Origin: Leuctra nigra
Taxonomy: Eukaryota > Arthropoda > Insecta > Plecoptera > Leuctridae
Direction: 5' to 3'
Length of the DNA stretch: 64,000 bases
Assembly: GCA_934045905.1 (NCBI GenBank)
Contig: OW203767.1
Span: 27,598,785 to 27,662,784, forward strand
The notes under the pieces were generated by a model. The model saw nothing but the letters and a program-made list of their open reading frames with translations. It had not been told where the DNA came from and searched no databases. Of this stretch, positions 44,671 to 54,560 are shown one piece after another. The translations under genes and the position numbers were made by a program. Position 1 is the stretch's first letter. The number at the start of each line of letters is the position of its first letter.

Positions 44671-47600
44671 CTGCGGAAAAACAATATCATTTATCATGTG
44701 AAATCAATTATTTTCCAGTGAAACTCTAAAGAAAATAACCCACCTCAATGACCAAGAACGAGCACAGAAGAGATCGAGGTACGACAAAGATAACTCCTGA
44801 ATTGTGGTAATGTCCAGAGTAGTTCGGCGCAGAGAAGATGGTCACTAATCGTCTGGACGCGAAAAACTCGAAGCCATCGTCGCTCGGCATCTGCAGGAAG
44901 ATTCAGAGGTTATCGCTCATTTCGTAGACGAAGAACATCGAAACACTCATGAGCAATTTGCCTGATATTGAGGCAACTACATTTTATGCCTGATATCTTT
45001 TCAGTTGTTATAGTTTGAATGTGTCATATTTATACCATACCACTAAATATAGGAAAATAACTACTGCTCGATTTCCAAAAGCTTCTCATAAAATTGTAAA
45101 CAATTGTTAAAACAATTAGGACCCGGTCTTTTAATATTTTTTTTTTCATTTCATACATCATTTTATTCCTATCACACAGTACACATGAAAAACGATCAAA
45201 GAACAATTCCCTCAATTAAATAATAAATAAATGCATGTAGGTGATGTGATGGGAAGCCCACGTAGAGAATCTCTGAGTGTGGGCTGACCCAGTTAAAGAT
45301 AAACAGGCAAAAAAATGTTTCAAGACTCTGCCAAAGTCTCATTTAGCTCTTAACAGTTAGTTAGTGGTCATTCTAGGAATGTCATTGGTTGTTGCCATGA
45401 CAATACAGACTACAGTCCTAATTAACAGTTTAAAATTTAGCAGAGTATTGAAAGACTGGCCCTTAAACCTCCTTCTTTAAAATCAACTGACAACAAGGTT
45501 ATCTCTAGTGAAACCAAACTTTTAGACTTGTTGTCCAACGCTCTATGGCCGAGCCGTAACAGGTGGTTTTGATTATATGCAACAAAAAAAACGAATTCAT
45601 TTCTCGCTGCACCAAACGCTTTTGTTATTTCAGCAAATGATATTCTAAAAGCGACAGAAATATTTACCTCATGTGCTCGACACACCAGATCCAGGCCATG
45701 TTTGTCCAGGAACTCCTCAACGACATCTGACCCGAAAGTGAACGACACTCCTCGATGGCTTTTCCTGTAGCCAGTGTGAGTCGTCGAGGGATCCGCCCAC
45801 AGCAAGTCGCACATCAAACCCTCATCGGGGACATCGGTGGGCCTCTCGATGTTGCGGATGTCGTCCATCGTGTCCAAGTTCTTGCTGAGACCTCCGTGGC
45901 AGCAGAAGATGTTCTGGTCGATCACTGCTGCCACGGGCATGCAGTCGAACGCATCGGTGAACGCCGTCCACACGTTCGCGTCATAGTGTAGGTCGCCTGT
46001 TCAACAGGTAAAACATGATCGCACTCTAGAAAGCATTTCGAGGCAAACGGAAGCGAACGGGAATCGCACGGTTCGTCAGAGCGTTATTTGAAATTTTGTC
46101 TTCCCACTAAATAATTTTAAAAAACCAGATAGTAACGACCCATTACAGCCTAATAGACTAAATACTGCCACACACTGGAGTTCATTATGACCTCTGGTAC
46201 GACCTCAAAGTGTTAAATATGATTATTTAACTAAAATATTATCTTATTTAACTAAAGTGTTAAATATGATTATTGAACTAAAAATATCATATTTAACACT
46301 TTGAGGTCGTACCAGCAGTGCGATTGTACTAGGAAAACGCTCAGTGTAACGCGTTGTTGAGCGAGCACGGGTACGTGCAAATTCTCGAACCGGAAATGCG
46401 TACACAACGCACAGAAAACATATACATCCATATTGAATTGATTATGATATCAACTTAAAAGTGTATGCTTTTCATCGAAACTTTAAAATAGCATCTAAGC
46501 ACCTGGTTCATAAAGCAAATCAGAATCAATTTTCAATTGGCACTGGAAAACATTCATTTCGATACTTCATTACTGACAGATATTAAAAATGTAAATAACT
46601 TCATACGTTCTTAACTGATTGGGATGACATTTTGTAAAATAAGAGACAATATGTCTTAATGATCATGCAAAATATGAGTTTGATCAGAATTATCGAAGAC
46701 CGTTTTCATTTTACATTATTTAAATTTTAACCAATGAATCTGAGTAACGCGTTGATGAGCGAGCACGGATACGCGCAACACCTCGAACCGAAATTCTGTC
46801 TATCGAAAATGTCATTAAAATCCAATAATTCTAAAATTTCGCCACAGATTTGTATCGAAATCTCATTTAACATTCCTAAAATATTGGTCCAAATAACCAT
46901 GCAAAGCTTTAAGTTGATCGATTGAACCTTTATGATTGAACTGTTCCGTGTTAATTTTCAAAAATCACAGGATCTCCTTCAAAAAATATACCTGAGACCA
47001 CTCATATGATATAAGTGTGTCTACACAATATCAGATCGACTGTTGAACGGTCATTATCAGTTTCATTTGCGTTTGAAAGTTTCTGCTCTAACTACCTTGC
47101 CTTGAACTGAAGAGTCGAAGTCGCCGTGAATTTGACAGCCAACACGCAAATAGTCCGTAAAATGTCAATAACGTTTGGATTTAAACACAGATTAGTATGA
47201 AAATTGTCAAAAATGCAGCTAATGTTGGTCCCAACCATCATGCGAAGTTATAAGTTGATCGTTCAATCGGTTATAGTTTAAATTTCTAAAAACACAGGAA
47301 AGATGGTTTTAAATTTTAACCAATGGGATGATTTGGCTGAAACTTTGTTTGATTGGGTACAATGTTGGGGGTAATGACTTGTCAAAATTTCAATTTGATC
47401 AAAACAACCAATCGAAAGTTAATTTTTTTTAAATTTGAACCAATCAATGGATTTCAAAAAAATTAGGGTCTGCAACAATCAGAAATGTTACGTACATGTG
47501 TGCAAAATTTCAGCTCGATCGAAGAAAAACTCTAACCTGTATATCGTCAGTAACAGAAAAAAAAAAAAAAAAAAAAAAAAAAAAACAGAGGTCCGTGCCA

Positions 47601-49538
47601 AAAGAGCCAAAAGGAGACGCTCGCTTCGCTCGCTCAATAACTTCTTAGCCGAGATAATGGATCGTTATCGATACCAATTGATGATAGTAATTTAGCTTAT
47701 TAGAAGGTAAAGCAATCCAAAGTGCGTCAAGTCGGCTTCCTGAGATAAATAATGTGATTATATTTCATATCCTCGTAGCTTTTGCACAATTCAAATGGTT
47801 AACAATGATATAAATAGTTTACTTTTATCAATTGGTATAGATAACGATCCATTATCTCGGCTAAGAAAGTTATACAATCGCCCTGCTGAGGTCATAATGA
47901 ACTCCAGTGTGCGGCATTATTAAGTCTATTAGGCTGTTATGGGTCGTTACTATCTGATTTTTTAAAATTATTTAGTGGGAAGACAAAATTTAAGAAAATC
48001 ACTTTGAAGAACAGTGCGTTTTCCGTTTGCTTCCCCAGGCCTCATAACTATGTAAAGATGAATTCCATTTGATTTGTTCATACATTCATGTTTGAATCCG
48101 TAGGTTCTGTTCAACTTCCCACACTCGTGGTTTCCTCGCAGCAGGAACATGTTGTCTGGATGTTTTACTTTGAAGGCGAACAAGAGGCAGATTGTCTCGA
48201 TGGAATGCGACCCTCTGTCCACATAGTCGCCGAGGAATAGGTATCTGGACTTTGGCGGGAGCCCTCCGAGGTCGAAGAGGCGCAGAAGATCGTAAAACTG
48301 CCCGTGAATATCACCTTTAAGACCAAGAACTGTGGTTAGAGAAGTCTGATGGAATATAGATTGAATAAAAAAGTACGTTATTATTACTTTTCTTATTGAT
48401 GTGAAGGCTTTCAGAACTCATAGCTGGAGTTTAAAATCAATTCGAACCAAAGTTATTTTAATTAGTTATTGTATGATGCGGAGGTGAATATTATGTAAAA
48501 TTTCAGTCAGCTAAAACATTTAAAAATAGTGATTATTTCAGAAAATTCCGCTCATAATGTGTACAGAACAGAATCCTGTCTGTGTACGGCATAATTAGCA
48601 TAAGGTGCATTTGCAGCTGCATTTGTAATACCTACTAGATTAGAAAAGCGCTCTGTGTAACGCGTTGATAAGCGAGCCTCGTATTGCATGCGAATTAATA
48701 TGAGTGTGAAAGTTGCTGCTCTATAATAGACCTTGAAATTAGACGAAAACAATCTGATCGAATGCGTCAAATGAGAAGCGAAACGTTTTATTTAAGTGTT
48801 TTGAATACTTTTTACAAATATTTCTAAACGAGCATAAAATGGCAGTAAAATGGCATTAGCTCTTGAAGCTCTTGTCAGATTTGTCTGTAAAAGGTCAAAA
48901 ACACCTAAAATTTTGGTCCCCATGGCCTTGCAAAATGCCTCAATGGGCAAACGTGATCAAATGTAGTTAAACGTTAAAATAGTTGACCGGTAAAACGGAT
49001 CAATTTTTAATTTTAACCAGCGGCAGTATCTCGTTTAAAACTATACTTGTGACCTCTCTTATGGCATTAGTGTGTGTGCAAAAATTTAAATCGATAGTTT
49101 TGTCCTGGACATTACCTACAAAAACACAAACAAAAACACCACAAAAAACAAATAGAGAAATTGTAATTTGAGTCCCTTAGTAATTCGCTCTCTACGCTCA
49201 ATCAATAATCTATATTGAGCTCTAAAAATAAGTGTGAACTTACCGACTATATAGTAAAGCTCTAAAATACTAAAGTGTGTACATACCGCATATCTTGATC
49301 GGCGTACAAATGTCTAAGAGCATCGGTTCGCTTAGAAACACGTTTTTCACCTCTTGACAGAGCCGGTGGATCTCCGCACAGCATAACGTCCCGTGTGTTT
49401 TTTCACACCTGTCTAAAACAAAAAGTCATCTTGAATTCACTCACAATCATGAAACATTATTAGATTCAACTTATAAAACATTTAAATACCTGCTTTTAAC
49501 AATTTCCTAATGATATCTTCTACTCTAAATTTGGACAT
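44662..49538 (-). CDS. PP1-like serine/threonine protein phosphatase (gene span, six exons)
   Basis: Coding exons on the minus strand are 49538-49490, 49412-49287, 48314-48084, 45996-45668, 44890-44744 and 44670-44662. All introns are GT-AG and phases agree, giving 296 residues. PPP-family signatures are all present: GDIHGQ (59-64), GDYVDRG (87-93), RGNHE (118-122), CCHGG (His169), DRG-like HRG (Arg217), CRAH (His244) and SAPNY (265-269). These are the two-metal site and phosphate-binding residues, so it should be an active metallophosphatase. It is closest in pattern to PP1, but with diverged ends: a short N-terminus, [13 protein letters not shown] instead of the PP1 SAPNYCGEFDNAG loop, and an end at VIEPD. 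The loop change removes the Cys that binds microcystin in PP1. Fast-evolving PP1 paralogues in insects are often testis-expressed; that is only an inference here. Confidence 0.9.
44744..44890 (-). CDS. Phosphatase gene, coding exon 5
   Basis: The acceptor CTTCCTGCAG precedes [20 protein letters not shown], then [20 protein letters not shown] and SFLVIE. It is 147 nt, in phase 0. If the GTGGGT donor were not used, the frame would end VGYFL and stop at 44726; the spliced end is preferred because VIEPD parallels PP1's C-terminal ILKP. Confidence 0.88.
44891..45667 (-). other. Phosphatase intron 4
   Basis: AT-rich intron of 777 bp containing MITE family C copy 2 (about 45326-45474). No other feature. 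Confidence 0.7.
45326..45474. repeat. MITE family C, copy 2 (in phosphatase intron 4)
   Basis: AATGTCATTGGTTGTTGCCA, TACAGTCCTAATTAACAG and GCAGAGTATTGAAAGACTGG then CCCTTA match 54409-54560 almost base for base over its right half. Confidence 0.7.
45668..45996 (-). CDS. Phosphatase gene, coding exon 4
   Basis: The exon encodes [78 protein letters not shown] and CRAHE. The donor GTAAAT directly follows CRAHE. The composition is GC-rich and the match to the PP1 pattern is continuous. Confidence 0.93.
46329..47636 (+). repeat. Repeat family A, copy 2 (compound)
   Basis: It has two successive starts: CTAGGAAAACGCTCAGTGTA at 46329, and TGAGTAACGCGTTGATGAGC at 46740, which matches copy 1. It ends with an A-run (47558-47585) and GAGGTCCGTGCCAAAAGAGC then CTCGCTTCGCTCGCTCAA. 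The first 400 bp match the end of 52338-53466 read in reverse. Confidence 0.75.
47640..47872. repeat. Foldback MITE family I in phosphatase intron 3
   Basis: CTTAGCCGAGATAATGGATC then GTTATCGATACCAATTGAT at the left is paired with ATCAATTGGTATAGATAACG then ATCCATTATCTCGGCTAAG at the right. About 230 bp, no protein. Confidence 0.85.
48084..48314 (-). CDS. Phosphatase gene, coding exon 3 (metal-site motifs)
   Basis: This exon encodes [25 protein letters not shown] and [18 protein letters not shown], that is, most metal ligands and the catalytic His. The donor lies inside a GAAT|GTATGA sequence; the codon is completed to Cys by the next exon. Confidence 0.92.
48315..49286 (-). other. Phosphatase intron 2, with a family A fragment
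   Basis: AT-rich intron of 972 bp. 48646-49205 is a diverged copy of repeat family A (TAACGCGTTGATAAGCGAGC near its start). Nothing else is visible. Confidence 0.7.
48646..49205 (+). repeat. Repeat family A, diverged copy in phosphatase intron 2
   Basis: It starts near CTAGATTAGAAAAGCGCTCT then GTAACGCGTTGATAAGCGAG. It ends with an A/C-rich tract and TTCGCTCTCTACGCTCAAT, which parallels the GCTCGCTTCGCTCGCTCAA end of copy 1. Its early part (TGCATGCGAATTAATATG) matches 11132. Confidence 0.6.
49287..49412 (-). CDS. Phosphatase gene, coding exon 2
   Basis: The acceptor is TTTTTGTTTTAG, giving [10 protein letters not shown] then [17 protein letters not shown] and PIKIC. A nearby alternative AG four bases downstream would break the frame, so the upstream AG was chosen. 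The donor is GTATGT. Confidence 0.85.
49490..49538 (-). CDS. Phosphatase gene, coding exon 1
   Basis: The ATG at 49538 starts [16 protein letters not shown], the usual N-terminal helix of PP1-type enzymes, and ends with one base before GTATTT. TTTTAG just upstream could be an acceptor, so a 5' UTR exon may lie further up. Confidence 0.75.
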
Positions 49539-50728
49539 GTTTCTAAAAGGACCCTAAGATCTAAACATGGTTATTGATAACCTCATCGGTCACCATGGTT
49601 ACCACATATATTCATGAGCCCAGCATATGAAACAATGTTATTTCATAATAATGAAACAAAACCAATACTTGCCTTAGTATTCTTGTCGGCAGATTTCATG
49701 CTGCGTTGCTGAGTCCGTTTGACAGTGAATGTGTCAGATACAAGAATATTATTATTCTTGGGGAATAATTGTCTCAATACAATATGACGAGAACAAATGA
49801 GAACGATATTATCTGTTGAAACTAATTATTGCGTAGGCAACGAGTTTTGCTGGTGATAGCGCACTTAGGTGCCATATTACCATGCGTTTAATCTTCAGTT
49901 TAGTTAAACTCCACTTCGGGAAATGTGGTGTATCACCATTATAGACTGCATAGCTTAAATAAACTTCAGTCAATGAAATCTGGGTAATGTAAACTGAAGA
50001 AATGGGTTCCGAAAGAAAATTGCAGTAGGTATGTAATGGTATATAATGGTATATAATGGTATATAATGGCATAATGGTAATGGTACACCGAGTTTTCTGA
50101 TGTGGAGTTTAAGCTAACTGTGGCTTTAACTAATTATTGTAATACCGGCCCTTAACAGTACAGGACGCGCAACCTAACGGCAGGATAAATTAGTAGTTAT
50201 CATAGCAACAACGCTAAAATAAATGTAAGATTAAGTTTTTCCTCCATCTTTTGTAATGTCCGTAATTAGAACTACCATTAGGTGCACTCTGTTTAATTAA
50301 GAGAAAAGTAGACTGGGTACAGGAAAACGTGAAAACTTTTATATTTCTCTAGGGCAAGTGCTAGACAAACTATTCAGACTAGTGCTTTTGGTTGAGCAAC
50401 TTGGTTCTGCTCGTGCGCAGAGTCACTTTGGTGCCAGTAAAGTGACTCTGAAGTGACTACGTATCCCGGTAACGGTTCTAAAAGTCAAAGCATATGGTTT
50501 GTTTGTAATTTAATTATACGTACAATTGGTTTGCTTTATTAAATATTTAATATTCGTAGATTGTGCAAATGAATGTATTTAATCCAAGATAATTTGTATC
50601 TTCAACCAACATGTAGGCAAACACATACAGTTTTTGACATTGACATCTGGATCATTCTTTACCCAAGATATTATGCGCCTTGACGTTCTTACTGTTGTTG
50701 TCTTATGAAGATTTTCCAATGGCAAAAC
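49539..50728. other. 5' flank of the phosphatase gene and gene-free DNA
   Basis: The presumed promoter lies here. A segment with GGTATATAATGGTATATAAT repeats at 50038-50068 is a short tandem. TAATACCGGCCCTTA at 50142 resembles an end of MITE family E. No other gene. Confidence 0.45.
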
Positions 50729-51020
50729 CAGGGACCCGAACCCGAACCGGAACCTAGAACCAGTATGAACCCTTATAATTTTGGAACCAGAACCGGAACC
50801 GTTATAATTTTTATCCCAAGAACCGGAACCGAACCTTTATAATCTATCGGTTCTTCATTTTTATAAAAACGCACAATTCAGTTTTCCATTATTTCCATTA
50901 AATGCTGCATAGTGCTCAAATTGTATAATCTAGTTTGATTTAAAATGTGAGAACCGGAAACGGAACCAAACCTTTTTTAGACCCGGAACCGAACCTTTAT
51001 TATAAAGGTTCTGGTCCCTA
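50729..51020. repeat. hAT-like MITE with near-perfect 8-bp target duplication
   Basis: It begins CAGGGACCCGAACC and ends GGTTCTGGTCCCTA, flanked by GGCAAAAC (50721-50728) and GACAAAAC (51021-51028), one mismatch. The interior is built of GGAACCGAACC-type repeats in both orientations. 292 bp, no protein. Confidence 0.8.
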
Positions 51021-51028
51021 GACAAAAC

Positions 51029-52337
51029 AAAGGCAATAGGAATAAATAAGCCTGAAAAATGCAGACGCATCTCAAACAATGATTCTTATTTTCCCGATAG
51101 ATTTTCCTTTTTACATCTCATGTGTTGTTTTTATTGATCCCCAGAGGGGTTTGAAGTTATTTGTCGCTGGGAGAAAGTTTCCGAAGTTCTTCTCTTACTG
51201 TTGAATGAGACGGTGAGGCTGGAAACTTCTCGGCAAAGAGATTGTCAATCGATCTGTTTAGCATTTTGACAACACTATTCTCACGTATCGACTGCAGCTA
51301 GATCGCGTTTTACGCAACAAACAAGATATTCGGATACATAATTGAACTTTCAATTACAACTTCATGACTGAGAAACGTTGAAATGAAAATCGTGACTAAA
51401 AATAATAGTCTACGAAAACTTCATGAGATAGCTGACATGGATGAGCACTGGAAAAGGATCAATTATGTAGAGATAATTATGTGGAGAGCCGGCATATAGT
51501 AGTGTCTCTTTGAGTCCACACGTCTGTATGTGTGCTTTTCCAAGGTAGGTGTAACATTTTCGTTTTTAAAGAGTTATGAATATATTTAAATAATATGACT
51601 TGATCAACTCTGTCACTCCTGATACACTGGATGGCACGAAAAGATTTTATCTTCAAAAATATGACAAAAATATAGAAATAAATCATCACTCGTACTTTGG
51701 TTAATAGTAAATAGAAGCAAATATTTTGTCGGCTTTTATTAAAATCATTACAATACTTAGAATCTCAATAAATACGTAATATTTCTTGTGCTATTCATAC
51801 TTTTGATAGATTTCCCATAAGTTGTAAAAGTTAACTATAGAATAAAAGTGATCATTTAGAGTAAAAATAACTCAAGAAACGGAGCCTATTTATGTAGGTT
51901 ATATCCCCCTTCTCTCACGGAACAAATAGTAAACAAAAATACTCGGTAAACTTTATTCTCAATTGTAAAATATATCAAAATGGGAGGGAGATGATATTAT
52001 TTTCTTAGTGTGTTCTTTCGTACATAAATCTTGGGACACCACTACTATAAAAGAGGAACTCAAAAAGTTCCAATTTCATTTCTTCTATTTTGGGGATATA
52101 GATGCGTTTCTATGTACAGCTTTTAAGTTTTCAAGAGTCCAGTGTGTAGCCATGGTAAAGTCAATTTCTACTTATAAACGCCCATTAGCATCGTTCAAAT
52201 TGGTGCGAAGCGCCTTTCATTCGGACTTATTAGAAAGACATACACGTACCACACACTTAAAAACAACACGCCAAAACCACTCCAATCGGCTGGGATGTCA
52301 ACATTCGGTGTAATATCAAGATTTTAAGGCGTTGTAA
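51029..52337. other. Gene-free interval
   Basis: AT-rich. A 101-codon frame at 52008-52313 does not have the codon use of the real exons and is not called. Confidence 0.4.
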
Positions 52338-53466
52338 TTGAGCGAGCGACTCCTTTTGACACGGACCTCTGTTTTTTTTTTTTTTTTTTGGCTGCTACCT
52401 GGCTGGAGCAATAGAAGTTGCACCGTTACACCGATCGATCTGAAACTTTGCACACACATAGAGACAACCTTTTCCGTTTGCAGATCGTAATTTTTTTGAT
52501 ATACATTCATTGGTTAAGGTGCTGCAAGCGCGACCGATTTCGCTGCTTTTTGTAGACACTTTTTGCGATACGATTGGAGACGAAACGGGTAGACCAAATT
52601 ATTTGAAATTTTAATCGTGATTAGATTAAAGACGAACTTAGGGTTATCCCTTGGTACATTTTTAATTTTTTGTTTCGTTAATTAGTAATAATTAGTGGAT
52701 TTTTGGTGAAAAAATAGCTATTTTCTCGTCTCCCTGGGCGCCGTATAAAATTAAATTTCAAAAATGTGCCAAGGGATAACCCTAAGTTTGTCTTTTATCT
52801 AATCATGATTAAAATTTGAGATCAATTGGTTTACGGGTTTGTTCTCCAATCGTATCGCAAATTTCATCGTTTTGCGCGGTTTTGTTGAATTACCGGCGCC
52901 TAATTAACGATGCAATAAGCAAAAATTAAAAAGGGCTACTAATATACAATCAGACTGATCATGTGAACATCCTGTAAAAGTTACACTTATGAAACAATTT
53001 TTCTCTCTCAATTTTCTAAAACGGCCGAGCGCTAGTATCACCTTAAAATTTAAATAAATATCTCCTGATAGGTTGAAAAATGAAAATGGTCTTCGATAAA
53101 TCTGATAAAACTCATATTTTGCATGATCATTAGATCAACAATGCCTCTTATTTTACAAATTGTCATTCCAATTAGTTAAGAACGTATGCACTTATTGACA
53201 TTTTTAATAGCTGTCAGAAATGAAGTATGGAAATGACTGTTTTTCCACTGCAACTGAATCTGATTTGCTTCATGTACCAAAGTGCTTAGATGCTATTTTC
53301 ACGTTTCAATGAAAAGCAGATACATTTATGTTGATTGAATGGATCATATTTCAATTCAATATGGATGTATATGTTTTCTGTGCGTTCTGTACGCATTTCC
53401 GGTTCGAGAATTTGAACGTACCCGTGCTCGCTCATCAACGCGGTACACTGAGAGTTTTCCTAGTAT
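52338..53466 (-). repeat. Repeat family A, copy 3 (reverse orientation)
   Basis: Read on the minus strand it starts CTAGGAAAACTCTCAGTGTA then GATGAGCGAGCACGGGTACG and ends at an A-run and GAGGTCCGTGTCAAAAGGAG then TCGCTCGCTCAA. Its first part matches 46329-46735. It contains a nested foldback (52565-52857). Confidence 0.75.
52565..52857. repeat. Foldback inside family A copy 3
   Basis: GCGATACGATTGGAGACGAA and GAACTTAGGGTTATCCCTTG at the left are matched by CCAAGGGATAACCCTAAGTT and GTTCTCCAATCGTATCGC at the right, with about 80 bp of loop. No coding capacity. Confidence 0.8.
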
Positions 53467-53486
53467 TATTTAACGTCATTTTAAGA

Positions 53487-53881
53487 GGCAAACGGAAGCG
53501 AACGGGAATCGCACGGTTCGTCAGAGCGTTTTTTTGAAATTGTGTCTTCCCACTTAATAATTTTAAGAAATCAGATAGTAACGACCCATTACAGCCTAAT
53601 ATACTAAATAATGGCGCACACTGGAGTTCATTATGACCTCTGGTGCGACCTTAAAGTGTTAAATACGATATTTTTAATAAAATAATCGAAAATAATCGTA
53701 TTTAACACTTTGAGGTCGTACCAGAGGTCATAATGAACTCCAGTGTGTGGCATTATTTAGTCTATTGGGCTGTAATGGGTCGTTACTATCTGATTTTTTA
53801 AAATTAATGAGTGGGAAGACACAATTTCAAAAAACGCTTTGACGAACCGTGCGATTCCCGTTCGCTTCCGTTTGCCTCTTA
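53487..53881. repeat. Foldback MITE family H, copy 2 (intact, 395 bp)
   Basis: AAGAGGCAAACGGAAGCGAA then CGGGAATCGCACGGTTCGTC is mirrored by GACGAACCGTGCGATTCCCG then TTCGCTTCCGTTTGCCTCTT. The arms (about 190 bp) also include AGTAACGACCCATTACAGCC and GGCTGTAATGGGTCGTTACT. This is the intact relative of the split copy in phosphatase intron 3. Confidence 0.9.
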
Positions 53882-54016
53882 ACATACATTTTTAATTTAA
53901 ACCGTTCAAGATTTGTTCAATTTCTCTCCGCGGTTTGATGCAAGAAATTGAGCCTTTTCTAATGCTTGGCAAGACACAGAACCTTCAGAATATTGTCCAC
54001 GAGTGTACTCGAAAGA

Positions 54017-54265
54017 TTAAAGCGGGAAGTTGAAATCATACGACACTGTTTTATATGACTTGTGGTCGCAGTAAACGCCAGCAAGTGGAGTCTGTGACAT
54101 CTGTACCTTGTTCTCGGCGTGATCTGGCGACATCTGCGGACACTTCTGATACTTGATGTCTCTCTTGGTCCGGATCCTGACTCGAGGATCGTACACGGAC
54201 AAATACTGCATCGGAGGCGCATCTTCTGCACTCGCTTCGGGCATTCTAGAATATGCCACACTCAT
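54017..54265 (-). CDS. Probable small coding exon or 82-residue protein, unknown
   Basis: The minus-strand ATG at 54265 opens MSVAYSRMPEASAEDAPPMQ, then YLSVYDPRVRIRTKRDIKYQ, KCPQMSPDHAENK and TPLAGVYCDHKSYKTVSYDF, with TAA at 54017-54019. Codon use is richer in G and C than in the surrounding AT-rich repeats. An in-frame donor, AACAAG|GTACAG, after 53 codons (54107/54106) would make it a first exon in phase 0. The residues after it still look coding, so either model is possible. There is no signal peptide or known motif. Its start context is unremarkable. Confidence 0.5.
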   Translation of the reverse strand: MSVAYSRMPEASAEDAPPMQYLSVYDPRVRIRTKRDIKYQKCPQMSPDHAENKVQMSQTPLAGVYCDHKSYKTVSYDFNFPL

Positions 54266-54408
54266 GCCAGGTCACACCATTGCGTCGCACACTGTAGATA
54301 TGAAACTATAACTCTATACAAGTGATATATCGATATACACATTTATATTTTTACTGAACAAACACACGCATTTTCTTAGCAAAATGTATTTCAATAACTT
54401 TAAATCAC

Positions 54409-54560
54409 GGGCCGGTCTAAGAAAGTTTAACTGCCGGCTCTGCTAAAACCAGTTGTTACGTTAAAACGGCCATTATAGTAATGCCATTGGTTGTTGCCAT
54501 GATCATACAGTTCTAATCAACCGTTTAAAAGTTAGCAGAGTATTGAAAGACTGGCCCTTA
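54409..54560. repeat. MITE family C, copy 3
   Basis: The ends GGGCCGGTCTAAGAAAG and AGTATTGAAAGACTGGCCC are imperfect inverted repeats. The interior contains AATGCCATTGGTTGTTGCCA, shared with 45326-45474 and (inverted) 11931-12070. Confidence 0.7.

Larger units (their letters stand above)
46037..48040. repeat. Foldback MITE family H, copy 1 (split by insertions)
   Basis: The left part has GAGGCAAACGGAAGCGAACG and AGTAACGACCCATTACAGCC. The right part has GGCTGTTATGGGTCGTTACT and a degenerate CGTTTGCTTCCCCAGGCCTC. The intact relative is 53487-53881. The two halves are now 1.6 kb apart because other elements inserted between them. Confidence 0.7.
45997..48083 (-). other. Phosphatase intron 3 with nested mobile elements
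   Basis: This 2.1-kb intron contains a foldback element split by insertions: its left arm (about 46037-46318) and right arm (47884-48040) flank a family A element (46329-47636) and a second foldback (47640-47872). Confidence 0.75.

Noticed and set aside
52008..52313. 101-residue plus-strand frame next to family A copy 3
   Set aside because: Composition resembles the repeat DNA around it, and no homologous motif or splice sites are seen.
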